Source: Powellomyces hirtus (taxonomy: Eukaryota > Chytridiomycota > Chytridiomycetes > Spizellomycetales > Powellomycetaceae). From it: a stretch of DNA of 64,000 nt. Position numbers and translations under genes: made by a program. Below the pieces are notes generated by a model. It ran no database searches. It saw only the letters and a list, made by a program, of their open reading frames with translations, and was not told where the DNA came from. Below, one piece after another: positions 20,876 to 32,223 of the stretch; position 1 is the stretch's first letter; each line of letters opens with the position of its first letter. The stretch covers positions 620,001-684,000 of the forward strand of contig JAHLKG010000009.1 in assembly GCA_025526995.1 (NCBI GenBank). Direction: 5' to 3'.

Positions 20876-22593
20876 ATGGAAGCACCATTACTTCATCCTC
20901 GTCCTACAATAGCCAATAGGAGGCCGGTGCCCCCACCACCATCAGATGCTCAACAATCCCGCGGAAGTTCAAGCTCGCTCAATGGATCCAATCTCTCGAT
21001 CTCAAATAAACAAAGAGACGGTCTTTTGGAAGAGTCACTGAAGCAGCGGCCGACGAGACGGCGGACGGAGGACGTCCAAAGTATGATCTCACGAGCTCCC
21101 AGCGTTCCGTCCACTATTCCAGTTGCCAGTGAGCATGATGAGCACGACCAGGCTGACGGCATACCGCTGAATATGGAGACCCTGCATCCTGATCACTTAG
21201 TAAAGACCAGCCAAAGCGCCAGGTTAGCCAGGGTTCTCCCCTCTCATGCTGGCGATACATGCTAAAGAAACTCTTTAGGGATCACACGGACGCAAAATCG
21301 GGACAGGCATACGCGTACGCCGAGGAACCGCAAGTAGCGAACGAGCCCCCACCGCCGTATAACCTCGACTACGCACAGCCAGTCGCCTATCCTGATGCAA
21401 AGACGGACATAAATGCAAAATCAACCATGACGACTACCGCGCTGCATGCGGTATCAATTCCCATGACACCCTCGTCGCCGTCCATCACTCTCAATGGCGC
21501 TCTGGAGACACTTGACGATAAGCTGTCCCCTTCGGCACCCGAAATGCGTCCATCTCTTCATCGGCGATGCTACTCGGACTGTCTCGGCATTTGCTCGGCA
21601 CCTCTACAGGGCTTAGGCAATGTCGATGAGACCTTATCGTTGGGAAATCCTTCTGCAATCCTGAACAAAAGCTGGCATCAGAAGTTCAGTGATTCACGAG
21701 GTCATGCATCCGATACGGATGTCATTTCTTCGGATGATGATGCTGCTCACAAAGGTCGTCATCTTACGCGCCTAAAGCGTCAGGGCAATGCGGTCGCAGA
21801 AGACAGCGGAAGTGGTAATCCCGGAAGTGATCCTGGCAACGGTCCGGGGACGGGGAGCGGACCGGATGGCAGCGACGACAATGGTGTACCAGGACCTGGA
21901 CCAGAATCAATGGTTGCTCACCACGCTCGAAGTGAGTCGTACTCCAATGCACCTGTCGCATATCCGCATCTTGCCGATATACCACATTCGCGTAATCCGC
22001 TGCACCCGGCACCAACTTCATGCGAACTGCGGGAAGGTAAGAGATCATGTGCCGTCTTTGATTGGTGCAAGAGCGAGAGGTACTTATGAGAACGCAACAT
22101 AGAATGGGAACCCGGACTGGATCCCGCCATCTCTTCTCGGTCAAAGATATCCAGCTTGTTTACTGGGAAGGGATCGAAGGAAACCTCGTGGCGGAGAGCA
22201 TGGGTGGAATTGGCTCCAGAAGACGGTTGGAAGCTGACCTTTTTCGATGTGATGCGATGTAGAGAGAGCAGCGGAGATGTTTCGTATCAGGTTTGTCACT
22301 TGGTTTCGTTGTCCGGCGATGTCCGTCAATGTCTCATCCGTGTCTCCTGGTTTCAGAAAAAGCCAATGACAGCCCCATTTCAAACCTATAGTTTAAGACA
22401 CGCTAGCGTCAGTCCACCCAGGACTGGATACGGATCTTCCCGCACTGAGATATTGTGCGTACGACTTGTTAGCGGCAAATACGTCGTGCTTTCCTTCCCA
22501 TCCTCCACTCAGCGCTCCGATTGGAGTAAAGGAGTCAAATCAGCCATTGAAATGGCCAGCCGCTTCACCAAGGGTGGTTCTCGTCCGATTTGA
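20876..22593 (+). CDS. PH-domain protein with long disordered N-terminus
   Basis: 509 residues from exons 20876-21222, 21279-22036, 22103-22290 and 22357-22593. The first about 385 residues are low-complexity (Ser, Pro, Asp, Gly) with proline runs and one PPxY-type motif (EPPPPYNLDY), a possible ligand for WW domains of Rsp5/NEDD4-like ligases. The C-terminal about 120 residues look like a pleckstrin-homology domain: SLFTGKGSKETSWRRAWVEL, GWKLTFFDVMRCRESSG, then ILCVRLVSGKYVVLSFPS and the closing tryptophan helix RSDWSKGVKSAIEMA. This suggests membrane or phosphoinositide binding. No paralogue is recognised; function unknown. Confidence 0.8.
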
Positions 22594-22681
22594 TTGGAAC
22601 AACAAAACTGGAGTTTCAGTTATTGGATTCGTTTTAGAATATGCCAACGAACAAACGAACAATGAGATTCTATGTATCTAT

Positions 22682-25600
22682 CTACTTCTGCCGCCCTTTT
22701 CCTTTATTTCTGGGCTTCTGTTTGTGCTCCTTGCTGTTCGCTGCGGAATTTACTTGTGGAGCGGAGGCCTGGTCGTCAGTAACTGCGTAAAGACTATTGT
22801 GGGTTGGAATACCTGAGTCTACCGGTACCGCGTTGGCGCCTGGGTGGCTCACATGAGAGCCACTTCCGGTCGCACGTGGTGCTTCGCGCGCTAGTGATAG
22901 CGCTTCTGATGACGATGATGCATCAGCAATTGCGGTGCTCGTAAATTCAGAAGTCACGCTGCTTCCATTGAATGCATTCGTTGGTTTGGCGGACGTTGGG
23001 AAGACTGCTGCAACCGCTTTTCCTTTCGACCTCTTGTTTAGGTCCTCATTCGAGCTTGAGATTGCGGTCGTTGGTCCAGTAATCCCTCGGGGCCCGTTGA
23101 GTGCTTGCGTTGGCTGAGCAAATGTTGGCTGATCTTGCGCTGGTGCCTTTCCTTTCGACTTTTTCTTTTCATCATCCGTCTCGAACTTTCTCCTAATCTC
23201 TTTGTACCGCTTGAGCTCGTCCGGATTTACACTGGGAATGAGCTCAGCCAACGCTTTCTGAAAATCGACCTCCTCTACTTGCACGAACGTATCGTCCGTG
23301 GTGCCCAATTTTTCAAGATAGTATGGTGGCGTAATGGGATGTGGATGGTCCTCATGCGGGCCAGATGCGTTCAGCGCCGCTGTGCACGTCAGTTGTAAGT
23401 TGGAAGTCATCACGTATGATCAATGGCAAACCTACCGATTTTCGCGTCAACTCTCTCGATAGTTCGCATGATGGCTTTAAGCATTGCGTCCGTGCATAAT
23501 GCGTAGAAATCAGCTCCCGTGTAATGGAATGGGCATGCCTCAGCTACCCGGCGAAGATCAAGGTCGGGATGCAACCTGAATCTGTTTCGAGGGAATGCGT
23601 CAGACGCCAAGGTCTTGCATGAATAACACAATCGTCATACTTTCGTGTCAAGGCTTGCAAGATATTCAGTTGGGCATCATGATCTTCGCTCACACCCAGA
23701 TACAGCAGTTTATCGAATCTAAGCAAGAGATTAGCAAGCGTATTGGGCTATGACATGCCAAACTATAACTCTAACCTTCCCGGTCGCAACAACGCCGGGT
23801 CAAGAAGGTCGGGCCTGTTTGTAGCTCCAATTACGAAAACATCGGAGCCACCACCCATGCCATCAATTTCTGCTAGAAGTTGGCTGACAATTCTGTCCAT
23901 GACTCCACCAGAATCGCCTTTCTCCCCCCTTTTCGGGGCAACACTGTCCAGCTCATCGAAAAACACAACGCATGGTCGTGCGTCTCGCGCACGTTGAAAC
24001 ACCTTCCTGACATTGGCTTCGGACTCTCCTATGTACATGTTCAAGAGTTCGGGACCCTTCACGGACATGAAATTGAGGGCAAAGTTTGTGGCAACGGCTT
24101 TTGCAACCATGGTCTTTCCTGTCCCGGGAGGACCGTAAAGCAGAATTCCTGATCGTTTCTTCATTCCACTGGCAAACAGCTCTGGATGCTCCAAAGGAAG
24201 CTGAATGGTGTCGTAGATGTTATCTTTCACATGCGACAAGCCGCCCACATCGTCCCATTTGACGTTCGGAATCTTCGGTGCGCCAATTGAATCTGAATGA
24301 GATGCCCGAACCGAATCCATAGCCTTGATGAAATCGTCTGAAGTCACAGGTATGCACGCTTTAATCAAATCATCATCTGACACATTTTGTCCTGACGATT
24401 TCCTGTTGAAACGCAAGTCAGATTTGAGCTGTGGAGCTGCAATCCTCGCGATAGGCTGCTTCGCTTACAATTCTTGGCACGTTCTGAGTCTCGCATTGTG
24501 GCCAGCTCTCGCGACAACGTCCACCAAGTCGCGCGACACGAGAGCAGCAGTCTGCATTGCTAATACGGGAAGACTGACATCAGGGGACAATGTGACTTTG
24601 TTCGTGAGGCAGGATAGAACGTGAAGCCTCATCGCCTCGGAGGGACTCTGCAGAAAAACCACCATTAACTACGAAAGGTCAACAATGATTCTACAAGCAG
24701 ATATACCTCGCAAAGGAACTGGTGCCGGAAAAGCGATTGTAGTCCCACCGGGACTTTATCCATGTCGGTGGTGGTCCCTATCACGATGATCGCATGGCCC
24801 AATTGTTTAGATACTTCAGTTGCCTTTTGCAAAGCTCTACCAATAAACGTTGTGGCCGGGGGTTCTAAAGAAGTATCGTCGCTTAGCTCGGATGGCATGA
24901 CAGACGACAACACGGCGACTCACCCTCCCCGTCATCCCCGGCTCCACCGCTCCTCTTCGCCAGCGCGTCAATATGGCGGAGTAGCAGCATACACGGTGCC
25001 GTTGCAGCAGCTTTATCGAAATGACCTTGCAAAAATGCTTCCGTTTTGGCATCTGTGTCGCCAATGATATCATATACATTGAGCTTTATATGCAGGTTAG
25101 CAATGCCATCAACGATGAGCGCCACGTTATGGGACTCACCTCCAGAAGGTGAACGCCAAGTTCCTCGGCGATTGAGTACATAATTGATCGCTTGCCCGCT
25201 CCGCGAGGTCCATGAATTAGAATGTTGCAACTGAGACCCAGGGAAATGGATATAGGATGAAGGGAGGTGGATACTAAGGACATCGCGTCACGATATGTGT
25301 CGTTTACTCCCGGTGGGGGGATCAAAGTGGTTGTGTCTGCAGAGCATTGATGAGCTTAGTCCTCACTTCTCGCTTGCTCTTAAAACACAGCGAACGAACC
25401 TGACAGGAGGAAATTACGTTGTCTTGCTGGAACTCGCGAATGTGAGATACCGGACTGAACGATTTTCGTAATCGCGGGATCAATCCGAACAGCGCCATGG
25501 CTCGTCTTCCACTTATGACTTTCATTTTCATGGACGCGCACGCCGCTGATCTTAAAATGAGCGACTTCCTGGCGCGCGCCGCTAGGAGAGAGCTCACTGT

Positions 25601-27396
25601 TCCTACGTCAGTAGCTTGCCACCGTTTAGACTGTTTTACGATGTAGAAGCTACCTTAAATCATCGTCCAAGTCCGCATCCTCGTCCCCGTCTGAGTGAAA
25701 CAGTCGTCTTATTCGCGCTCTGTCCTCTGTGCGCAAGCCATCAGCCACACGATCTTAGCTTCATCTATTGCGAGTTGTCCTTTACCATCGACAAGTACGG
25801 AAATTATATCGTTCTCGCACACTACCCTTTCGCGATCCTCGAAATACAGTTTCAATTGTGTCAAACACTCGTCAAGAACCTTTTTGTCATTTGTGAGTCG
25901 ACCCGCTACTCGCGCAATCGTGACTTCAGCGGCAACCGGAAAGAAATCCTTGGTATAAGGGATGGGATTCGGCGTTATGCGAATTGTTTGATTTGCGGAT
26001 ACTCCCAGGTTGAAGTGCAGTGATGGGGACAAGAATGCACGAGGGATGTCTCCCAAGTCACTGTATCACGTCGAAAATGGTCAATCAGACGGATGGATGA
26101 CGGATATGGCTAGCCTGATTGTACCTGGAGCTCGCTCTCAAGTCACATCCGAATATTCGGCACAGTCTGCTCCGCAATCCGTCTCCGCCAATTACTGTGG
26201 CCTAGACGTTGAAGAAGCCGTCAGCTGAACCTTCACTTTACAGTGAGCATTTTTGCATCTTGACCGGTTACCAAGCTTCCGCTGAAGATGCCAAGCTTTG
26301 TCAGAACTGCATATGATATCCATATTGCTAAGTCCATATCATCTGCTGCGTCAGGTCTTGGTTGCATTAGTGACTTCGGAACAGCACGTTTCATAGTTGA
26401 TGGCAAAGCTTCGAACGAGTCGGACTCCTCCGGGTCCGCCCCTTGCACATCGTTTACTACATGATCTGGTTTATCGTATAGACTCGAGATCTCCAGTTCG
26501 GAGACCGGGATCTCTTCTATGTTGCTGTCGATCAGGAAGACGAGACGTGACGTATCTACATCATTGCATTCAGATCCAGGAGTGGCTCCGCCGGGTGCGG
26601 CGAAAACCACACGCGTGTCCTTTGTTATCGTCCCTTGCAATACTGGTTGACAAGTAATTACCCGAAACGACAAGATGTCATTCCCGAGAGGGAATCGGAG
26701 AACACCAAGTTGACGTAAGATGGTCACTTGATCGGTCAACGCATTTTGAATTTCGCGTGCTCCTGCGCGGAACAAATCATGTTGGGGTCCGCGGCGGCTG
26801 ACTCGCGCTTCGCTGTAACATACCCTTCAAAGCCCTTCCGTATGATTTATCATCCAGTGCATCTAGTATCACTTCTCTCAGCTCCACAAAGCCGCAAGGC
26901 ACTAGATCCGCCACTATTTCCTCATCCGTTGGCGGCGGCACCATCCCGTGGCGCCTAAAGAAGTCGGGGTGGACCTCATTCCCCGAATTGCCATCCTATG
27001 CGACCAGATAAGATATTTTAGACTGCGTAGGATCCTCAAACGAGTCAGCATACTTTCAATGTTTTCGTTGACTTTTGCACAAACACGAGGAAGTGACTGC
27101 TGGAAGTCACCCCGCTTTTCCGCTCAGTTTGTCCAAAACATGCCCCGTAGGTAGCACAGCTCGCATAAGTAAAGTGGACGGATGCGAAGAGACGTGCTAA
27201 AAATTTCAAAACGATGTCAACCTTCTGCTACTACAGCCATGTACTCACTCTTCCTACCAATGTCCTTCCGACCGGGCGCACTTCTCGCGCCTTGAAGTAT
27301 CAGATCATTCCAAAGGTCTTCCGTAACGAGCAGTACGTCGGAGTCTCTTGATGCCAAACCATCACTTCCGGCTAGTTTAAAGATCGTTGGTCCCAT
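22682..27396 (-). CDS. PEX6: PEX6, peroxisomal AAA+ ATPase
   Basis: Type II AAA+ ATPase that with PEX1 extracts ubiquitinated PEX5 from the peroxisomal membrane. Sixteen exons, 5' to 3': 27249-27396, 27054-27196, 26824-26995, 26242-26762, 26125-26201, 25786-26060, 25654-25726, 25400-25602, 25140-25336, 24924-25083, 24707-24864, 24469-24647, 23776-24402, 23641-23718, 23436-23581 and 22682-23379; 1284 residues. D1 has a degenerate Walker A ([10 protein letters not shown]) and Walker B (LLLRHID); D2 is intact ([18 protein letters not shown]) with the PEX6 signature [20 protein letters not shown] and the second-region block [20 protein letters not shown]. The C-terminal extension is Lys/Ser-rich and longer than in other fungi. 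Every junction keeps frame. Confidence 0.94.
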
Positions 27397-27861
27397 TTCT
27401 GCAAAACAGGCCGCAAGCCTTGTTGCGGAATAGACGGATCAAGGGAGGTTGAGTAGGACCGAGGCGGACGGGGGGCGATGCGCGCTGACTCATGGAGGCT
27501 GTGCCACACTCACGCAAACAGACAAGAAGCAAGGTCCTGTTAAAATGTCAAAATTAGGGTAAATTCCAGAGTGCTTGAGATCATTGTAACGCAGTCTCAC
27601 AGAAGCGCTATTAGAAAGTCTACCAGGTACTGCAAAATGTATTCCGGACTTTGCACCGTTTTAAAGGGGTAAACTGTGCAAATGGAGCTGTAGTGCTTTA
27701 TGAATGTTTCTGGGATAGTACACGTCGGCAGTACTGTAGAAAGTGGTGCGCGTGAACATTTGCGACCGTCACCTGTCTGTCTTGATGCGCAATGCATCTG
27801 CCCGCTCTTCTATCCTCCAGTCAAGCGGCACATTCTTCTCTAATGCTCTTGGTTCCGTAGA
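27397..27861. other. Divergent intergenic region, PEX6 / NDUFAF1
   Basis: 465 bp between divergent start codons; no CACGTG element and no coding signal seen. Confidence 0.5.
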
Positions 27862-29002
27862 ATGGCTTCTCGCGGCATCATGGCAGACGGCCTGAGAGTC
27901 ATGAGCTCCTACTTTAAACGCTCATGGTCGTATGTTAGGGAAGAAACAGTAGCAGGTATGCGACCATCTCTTGACCAAGCTAAGCGTATGCTGGCCGCTC
28001 ACTCAATTGCAGCTGTTAAGTTCGACACCGGCTGGAAGAAGGAAATGCCCATGTTTCAGTTTCGGAAAGTAGAGGATCTCGAGGATTGGATTGTAGGTTC
28101 AGACGCTGACATAGGGGGTATGAAAAGTGCGACGCTTGCCGTCAGCTCCGGTGTGTGTGTCTAAACTCGATCCTTACAGGATTGTCGGAAGCATACTGGG
28201 GTTTGACTCCGGAGAACTCCGGTATTTCGATAAATTTGAATCAGAGTATTTCTGTACAGTCAACTGACACAATCCATACTGTAGCATTGTTTTGGGGCAC
28301 AATATCTACCAAGGTTCCGGAAGGCGCCAAAATTGATCGGAGCGGTTATGCGGGCGTTCGCTCACAGGTAATATATTCAGTGTCCTCATCGCTGTTCCTT
28401 TTGACCATCTTCTCATATCAAACTTGCACTAGCAACGACCATTGACTCTGTTTCACAGACCGAGATATGACACCACACTTTTCCGATACTTGGCTATCCG
28501 AGCCAAGGGCGACACTCGCCAGTGGTTTGTGAATCTGCAGACGGAGAGTATTTACCCATCATACTTGTGGCAGCACAGAGTGTACTTCCAGCGACCTGGC
28601 GAATGGGAGGTCATAATGGTAAGCTCTTGCCTTGTGGTTCCCACTTCGACATAATGCTTTTGTGTCTCACTCTTTATGATCGTCTAGATACCATTCCGGG
28701 ATTTTGTCCTTACAAGTAATGGCTATGTGCAAAAACGGCAGATCTCAATGGACCGATCCAAAATCAAGACCGTTGGGTTCTCGTTGGTTCGGCAGCCGGG
28801 CGATTTTGCGTTGGAGATAGATTGGATCAAAGCAGTGAATTCGCCCAGAACGTTGGGAGACTACGATATATTAGAACCTGGAGAATATCTGGATGCTCAA
28901 GGAAGTCTACGGAAGCTAGCGCCGGGACAGTCTCTACGCGAAGCCCTGGGAGGGAACATACGCATATTCCCTGATAACAAGAAGGACGGATCTTCACCAT
29001 AG
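27862..29002 (+). CDS. NDUFAF1: NDUFAF1/CIA30, complex I assembly factor
   Basis: Complex I intermediate-associated protein 30, which chaperones membrane-arm assembly in the mitochondrial matrix. Exons 27862-28117, 28180-28367, 28433-28618 and 28688-29002 give 314 residues. The CIA30 domain starts at VEDLEDWIVGSDADIGGLSE and contains LFWGTISTKVP, DRSGYAGVRSQ, the core TTLFRYLAIRAKGDTRQWFV, IYPSYLWQHRVYFQ, PFRDFVLTSNGYV and KTVGFSLVRQPGDFALEIDW. The basic N-terminal half of exon 1 may be the import signal. The third acceptor was set at 28432 because it alone keeps frame and restores the family spacing. Confidence 0.93.
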
Positions 29003-29848
29003 ATACACTAGATAATATATTGAAGAGGCGCAAAGGCCAATAGGTTTGATGAGAACAAATCAGCCTAGCAAGGTGGCTTAGGCGCGCGTCTCAAGTTTAG
29101 GTTACGGAATCTGTGGTCACAGGTAGTGCTTCATTTTATCGATCTACCCACAAATGGTAGCCCAAATACGGATCATTGATTAGGACCAAGAAGGTCAAGA
29201 CCGATCGTGAGCATCAGTCACTAATTTGCAGATGAGCTTCAACTTATACAAAGTCCGGTCGCATCAAACCCAATAGTTTCGCTGATGTCACATCACTGTA
29301 GAAGTTATGTGAAGTGATTAGAAGGCCTTGGCAATCTGGTGGTGACAATTGCTGATAATCATAGTTGTCGGCAAACCGGATGTTACAGCCACAAGCTGTG
29401 CCTGTATTCGTTCTCATGTCGGCAAATAAAAGCTGATTCACTTGTGAACGACAAGGGACTCTTCCATGGCGCGGCTTTGAGGCGCGCCCGGCCTGCAGTC
29501 ACTCGTTCGGACACGCCGACGCGCTGCCGCCAGATACAAGAGAGGAACTCAGATCCTGTCTCGGCTCTCAACAATTGTTACAAACCCTCCTACGAGCTTG
29601 CCATCGTCCTGGAATCGCCGAGTGTTTATTGTGTGTTTCAAGACGGTCGAACTTACTTGAGGTGTTTCAAGGAATTGGCTGTGCAGGACAGGGTCTGGGA
29701 AATCCGAAAGACATCAATCGCATTGCTGAGAAACCCAACCACGTATTGAGCTGCCACTATTTATACGTCGAACCACGCTACTGGTGTGCACGGAAGTTCC
29801 TTCGACCAAATGGCACACAGTATTACGATGAAGTCCTTGGAATCACAG
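29003..29848. other. Intergenic region upstream of the Aurora kinase
   Basis: 846 bp. Two overlapping plus-strand open frames (29339-29749 and 29575-29895) have no recognisable homology and the second runs into the kinase start in another frame. Nothing else seen. Confidence 0.4.
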
Positions 29849-31762
29849 ATGCGAGCGGCAAGCATCAAAGACAAAGAAAATTCCGCTGCTCCTAGGGTGA
29901 GTTCGCATTGAGCGCGCCCATGTCGCCGGATCACTAAGCTCCTGGAGTGATGCCATTCACAAGATGGAAAGGAGTGTCTTTTCTCTTACCACTTTCTCTT
30001 GTTCGCTAGGTTGTGCGGCCCCAGGTGCCTAAAGCAGCAACGGCGCCCACCCGAGTTCCAGCAAAACCCGTTAGCACCACCAGACCGATTACCGATAGTG
30101 GGATCAACAGATACGGTCCTACTGCACTGAAGAAAACCGTTCTCTCGAACGCGCAATCGCAAAGCACCAGTAGTGGCGGCCCAGCGTCTCCAGGGGCGAC
30201 TCGAATTGCCGCCCCTGGCCGCCTGGGAATTGGACAGATTCACGCGGGTATCAGCCAGAATAAAGCAGGGCCGAATCCTCCATTACAACTATCACAACGA
30301 AGCAACGTGAGTGGCAGTGCCGGCAGTGGAGGTAGCGCCAATTCACCAAAAGCCGCAATGAAATGGCACGACAAACCAAGCACATCGGCAGACACACGCG
30401 ATTCTGCTCAAAACGTGACCCGATCTCGAACCAGTACCACCACCGGGAGCGACGACCGTGGGTATGTTGAGCAGAAAACATATTCAGATTGTTATCCACC
30501 AAACAGACGATGGAGACTGATTGGTGCGCGCTGTATATGCGTAGAAACCACACAAGCGAACTGAAGAAATGGAACCTTGAAGACTTTGACGTCGGGCGAG
30601 CCCTTGGCAAAGGAAAATTTGGGCGTGTTTATCTGGCACGGGAGAAGCGAAGCGGCTTTGTGGTGGCCCTAAAGATACTTTTCAAGCATGAGCTGGCTAA
30701 TGCTAGGGTGGAAAAGCAGTTGCGACGCGAGATTGAGATTCAATCTCATTTAAGGTGGGAAGCCCAGTCGTAGGATGCTTAGGCATTTGAAACTTCTCTA
30801 ACTTGCGCATCATGCGGCAGACATCCGAATATTTTGAGACTCTTTGGTTACTTTTACGACGTCAAGCGCGTATATCTAATTCTCGAGTACGCAGCCAAGG
30901 GCGAGCTCTACAAGCAGTTGAGGAAATACAGTCGATTCCCGGAGAACAGAGCTTCCAGGGTGAGTACGTATGTTAGTTTCAAGTCCCTGCAACAGATGTT
31001 GAAACGCGCTCTTGTGGTTCAAATAGTACATTGCCCAAATGGCCAGTGCTTTGGGTTACCTCCACAAGAAGAATGTCATTCATCGTGATATCAAACCAGG
31101 TTTGCAGAAATCCCAGCTGATTTCATTGGCTTCATGTATTGATATCATCATTGCAGAAAATCTATTGCTCAGCACGAAAGGAGAGCTAAAAATCGCAGAC
31201 TTCGGCTGGTCTGTACATGCGCCAAATGCCAGGTACTTTGAGAAGGTTGGAATTCAGAGCTAGCTCTATATGCTGATGATTTCCGAATCAGACGGCAGAC
31301 TTTGTGTGGTACACTTGACTACCTCCCACCGGAAATGGTCGAAGGTCGTGAGCATACATCGGCCGTAGACTTGTGGTCGCTCGGTGTTCTCAGCTACGAG
31401 TTTCTGGTCGGAGTGCCACCTTTCGAGGATCATACCAGCCATCGAGCGACTTACAGGCGGATTGCCCAGGTTGATCTCAAGTTCCCAGCCTACGTCAGTG
31501 AAGAAGCACAACATTTCATTCGGAGTGTAAGTTATCAAATGCAAACAATGGCTGACGAGGCATGTTCGCTCTTCATCTAACACTTGAACGACTGTTGTAG
31601 CTTTTGCAGTATGTACCTGAAAAAAGATTGCAGCTTGATGCCGTGGTGAGGCACCCGTGGCTTACCAAGTACAATACCGCTGTTGAGCTGGGACTGAGTG
31701 CACAGGAAGGAGTGCTGTTGCGCTGCGCCGAAGTTTCGGAAGGCTTTCAGAACAGTGAATGA
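29849..31762 (+). CDS. IPL1: Aurora-family mitotic kinase (IPL1-like)
   Basis: Serine/threonine kinase controlling chromosome segregation and spindle or centrosome function. Exons 29849-29896, 30010-30461, 30557-30754, 30821-30959, 31027-31099, 31157-31232, 31292-31526 and 31601-31762 give 460 residues. The disordered N-terminus opens with a KEN box (residues 9-11). The kinase domain begins [20 protein letters not shown] and has [32 protein letters not shown] and the Aurora activation loop [39 protein letters not shown] and RHPWLTKYN complete it. A single Aurora is usual in fungi, so it may serve both A- and B-type roles, perhaps relevant in a centriole-bearing organism. Identification is firm; paralogue count is unknown. 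Confidence 0.94.
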
Positions 31763-32223
31763 ATTGCACAAAACAATAAGTCACGTCCAGATGTACAACA
31801 AATGTTCTTGTTGAACCATTCAAACCCTGAACGAAACCACCTGTCAGTTGCTGCTCTTCCGAAATTTCTTGGGGTGCATATTTCTTATCAACTTTGATCT
31901 GAGGCTTGATTGAAGACAATTCTTGTCTTCGGGTTATGCGCAACAAGGGGCCTTGTCTTCTTCACCAACTGCAGGGCTTCCTCCTCTGTCTTCGGATTAC
32001 ATTCTGTTTCACAGAATCTGCCTGACTGTTTGGAGGACCATTGCCTATGGATACTTTAGTGGATTGCTAGCGGAGATCGCTGACCGTCATTCCTAGGAGC
32101 GGATTTGATCCGCGTCCTGCCAGTCACGTGCCTATTCTCCGTCTTGGGCTTCTGGAGTTTGAACTTTGGAGGTTTGGAGGCAACGAAAACTTCCAATGGC
32201 GGTGTAGGAGAAGTCGTGTACCC
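31763..32223. other. Intergenic region with unassigned minus-strand coding fragments
   Basis: 461 bp between the Aurora stop and the next start. On the minus strand two fragments look more protein-like than background: about 31900-32060 reads FCETECNPKTEEEALQLVKK and continues to AHNPKTRIVFNQASDQS before a stop, and another frame gives KPQIKVDKKYAPQEISEEQQ. I could not build a start codon and splice structure, nor name a family. It may be a very small mitochondrial-type gene or chance. A TCACGTGC element lies at 32124-32131. Confidence 0.25.
32124..32131. promoter_or_regulatory. CACGTG element upstream of the second PPR gene
   Basis: TCACGTGC about 94 bp before the chosen start codon of the PPR-type gene at 32224, in the same position class as the elements before NDUFV1 and NDUFB10. 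Confidence 0.35.

Noticed and set aside
25709..25786. Apparent stop codon in the PEX6 frame
   Set aside because: A GTAAAG donor at the end of the exon at 25786 and an acceptor before 25726 remove the stop and join the frame into the Asp-rich linker.
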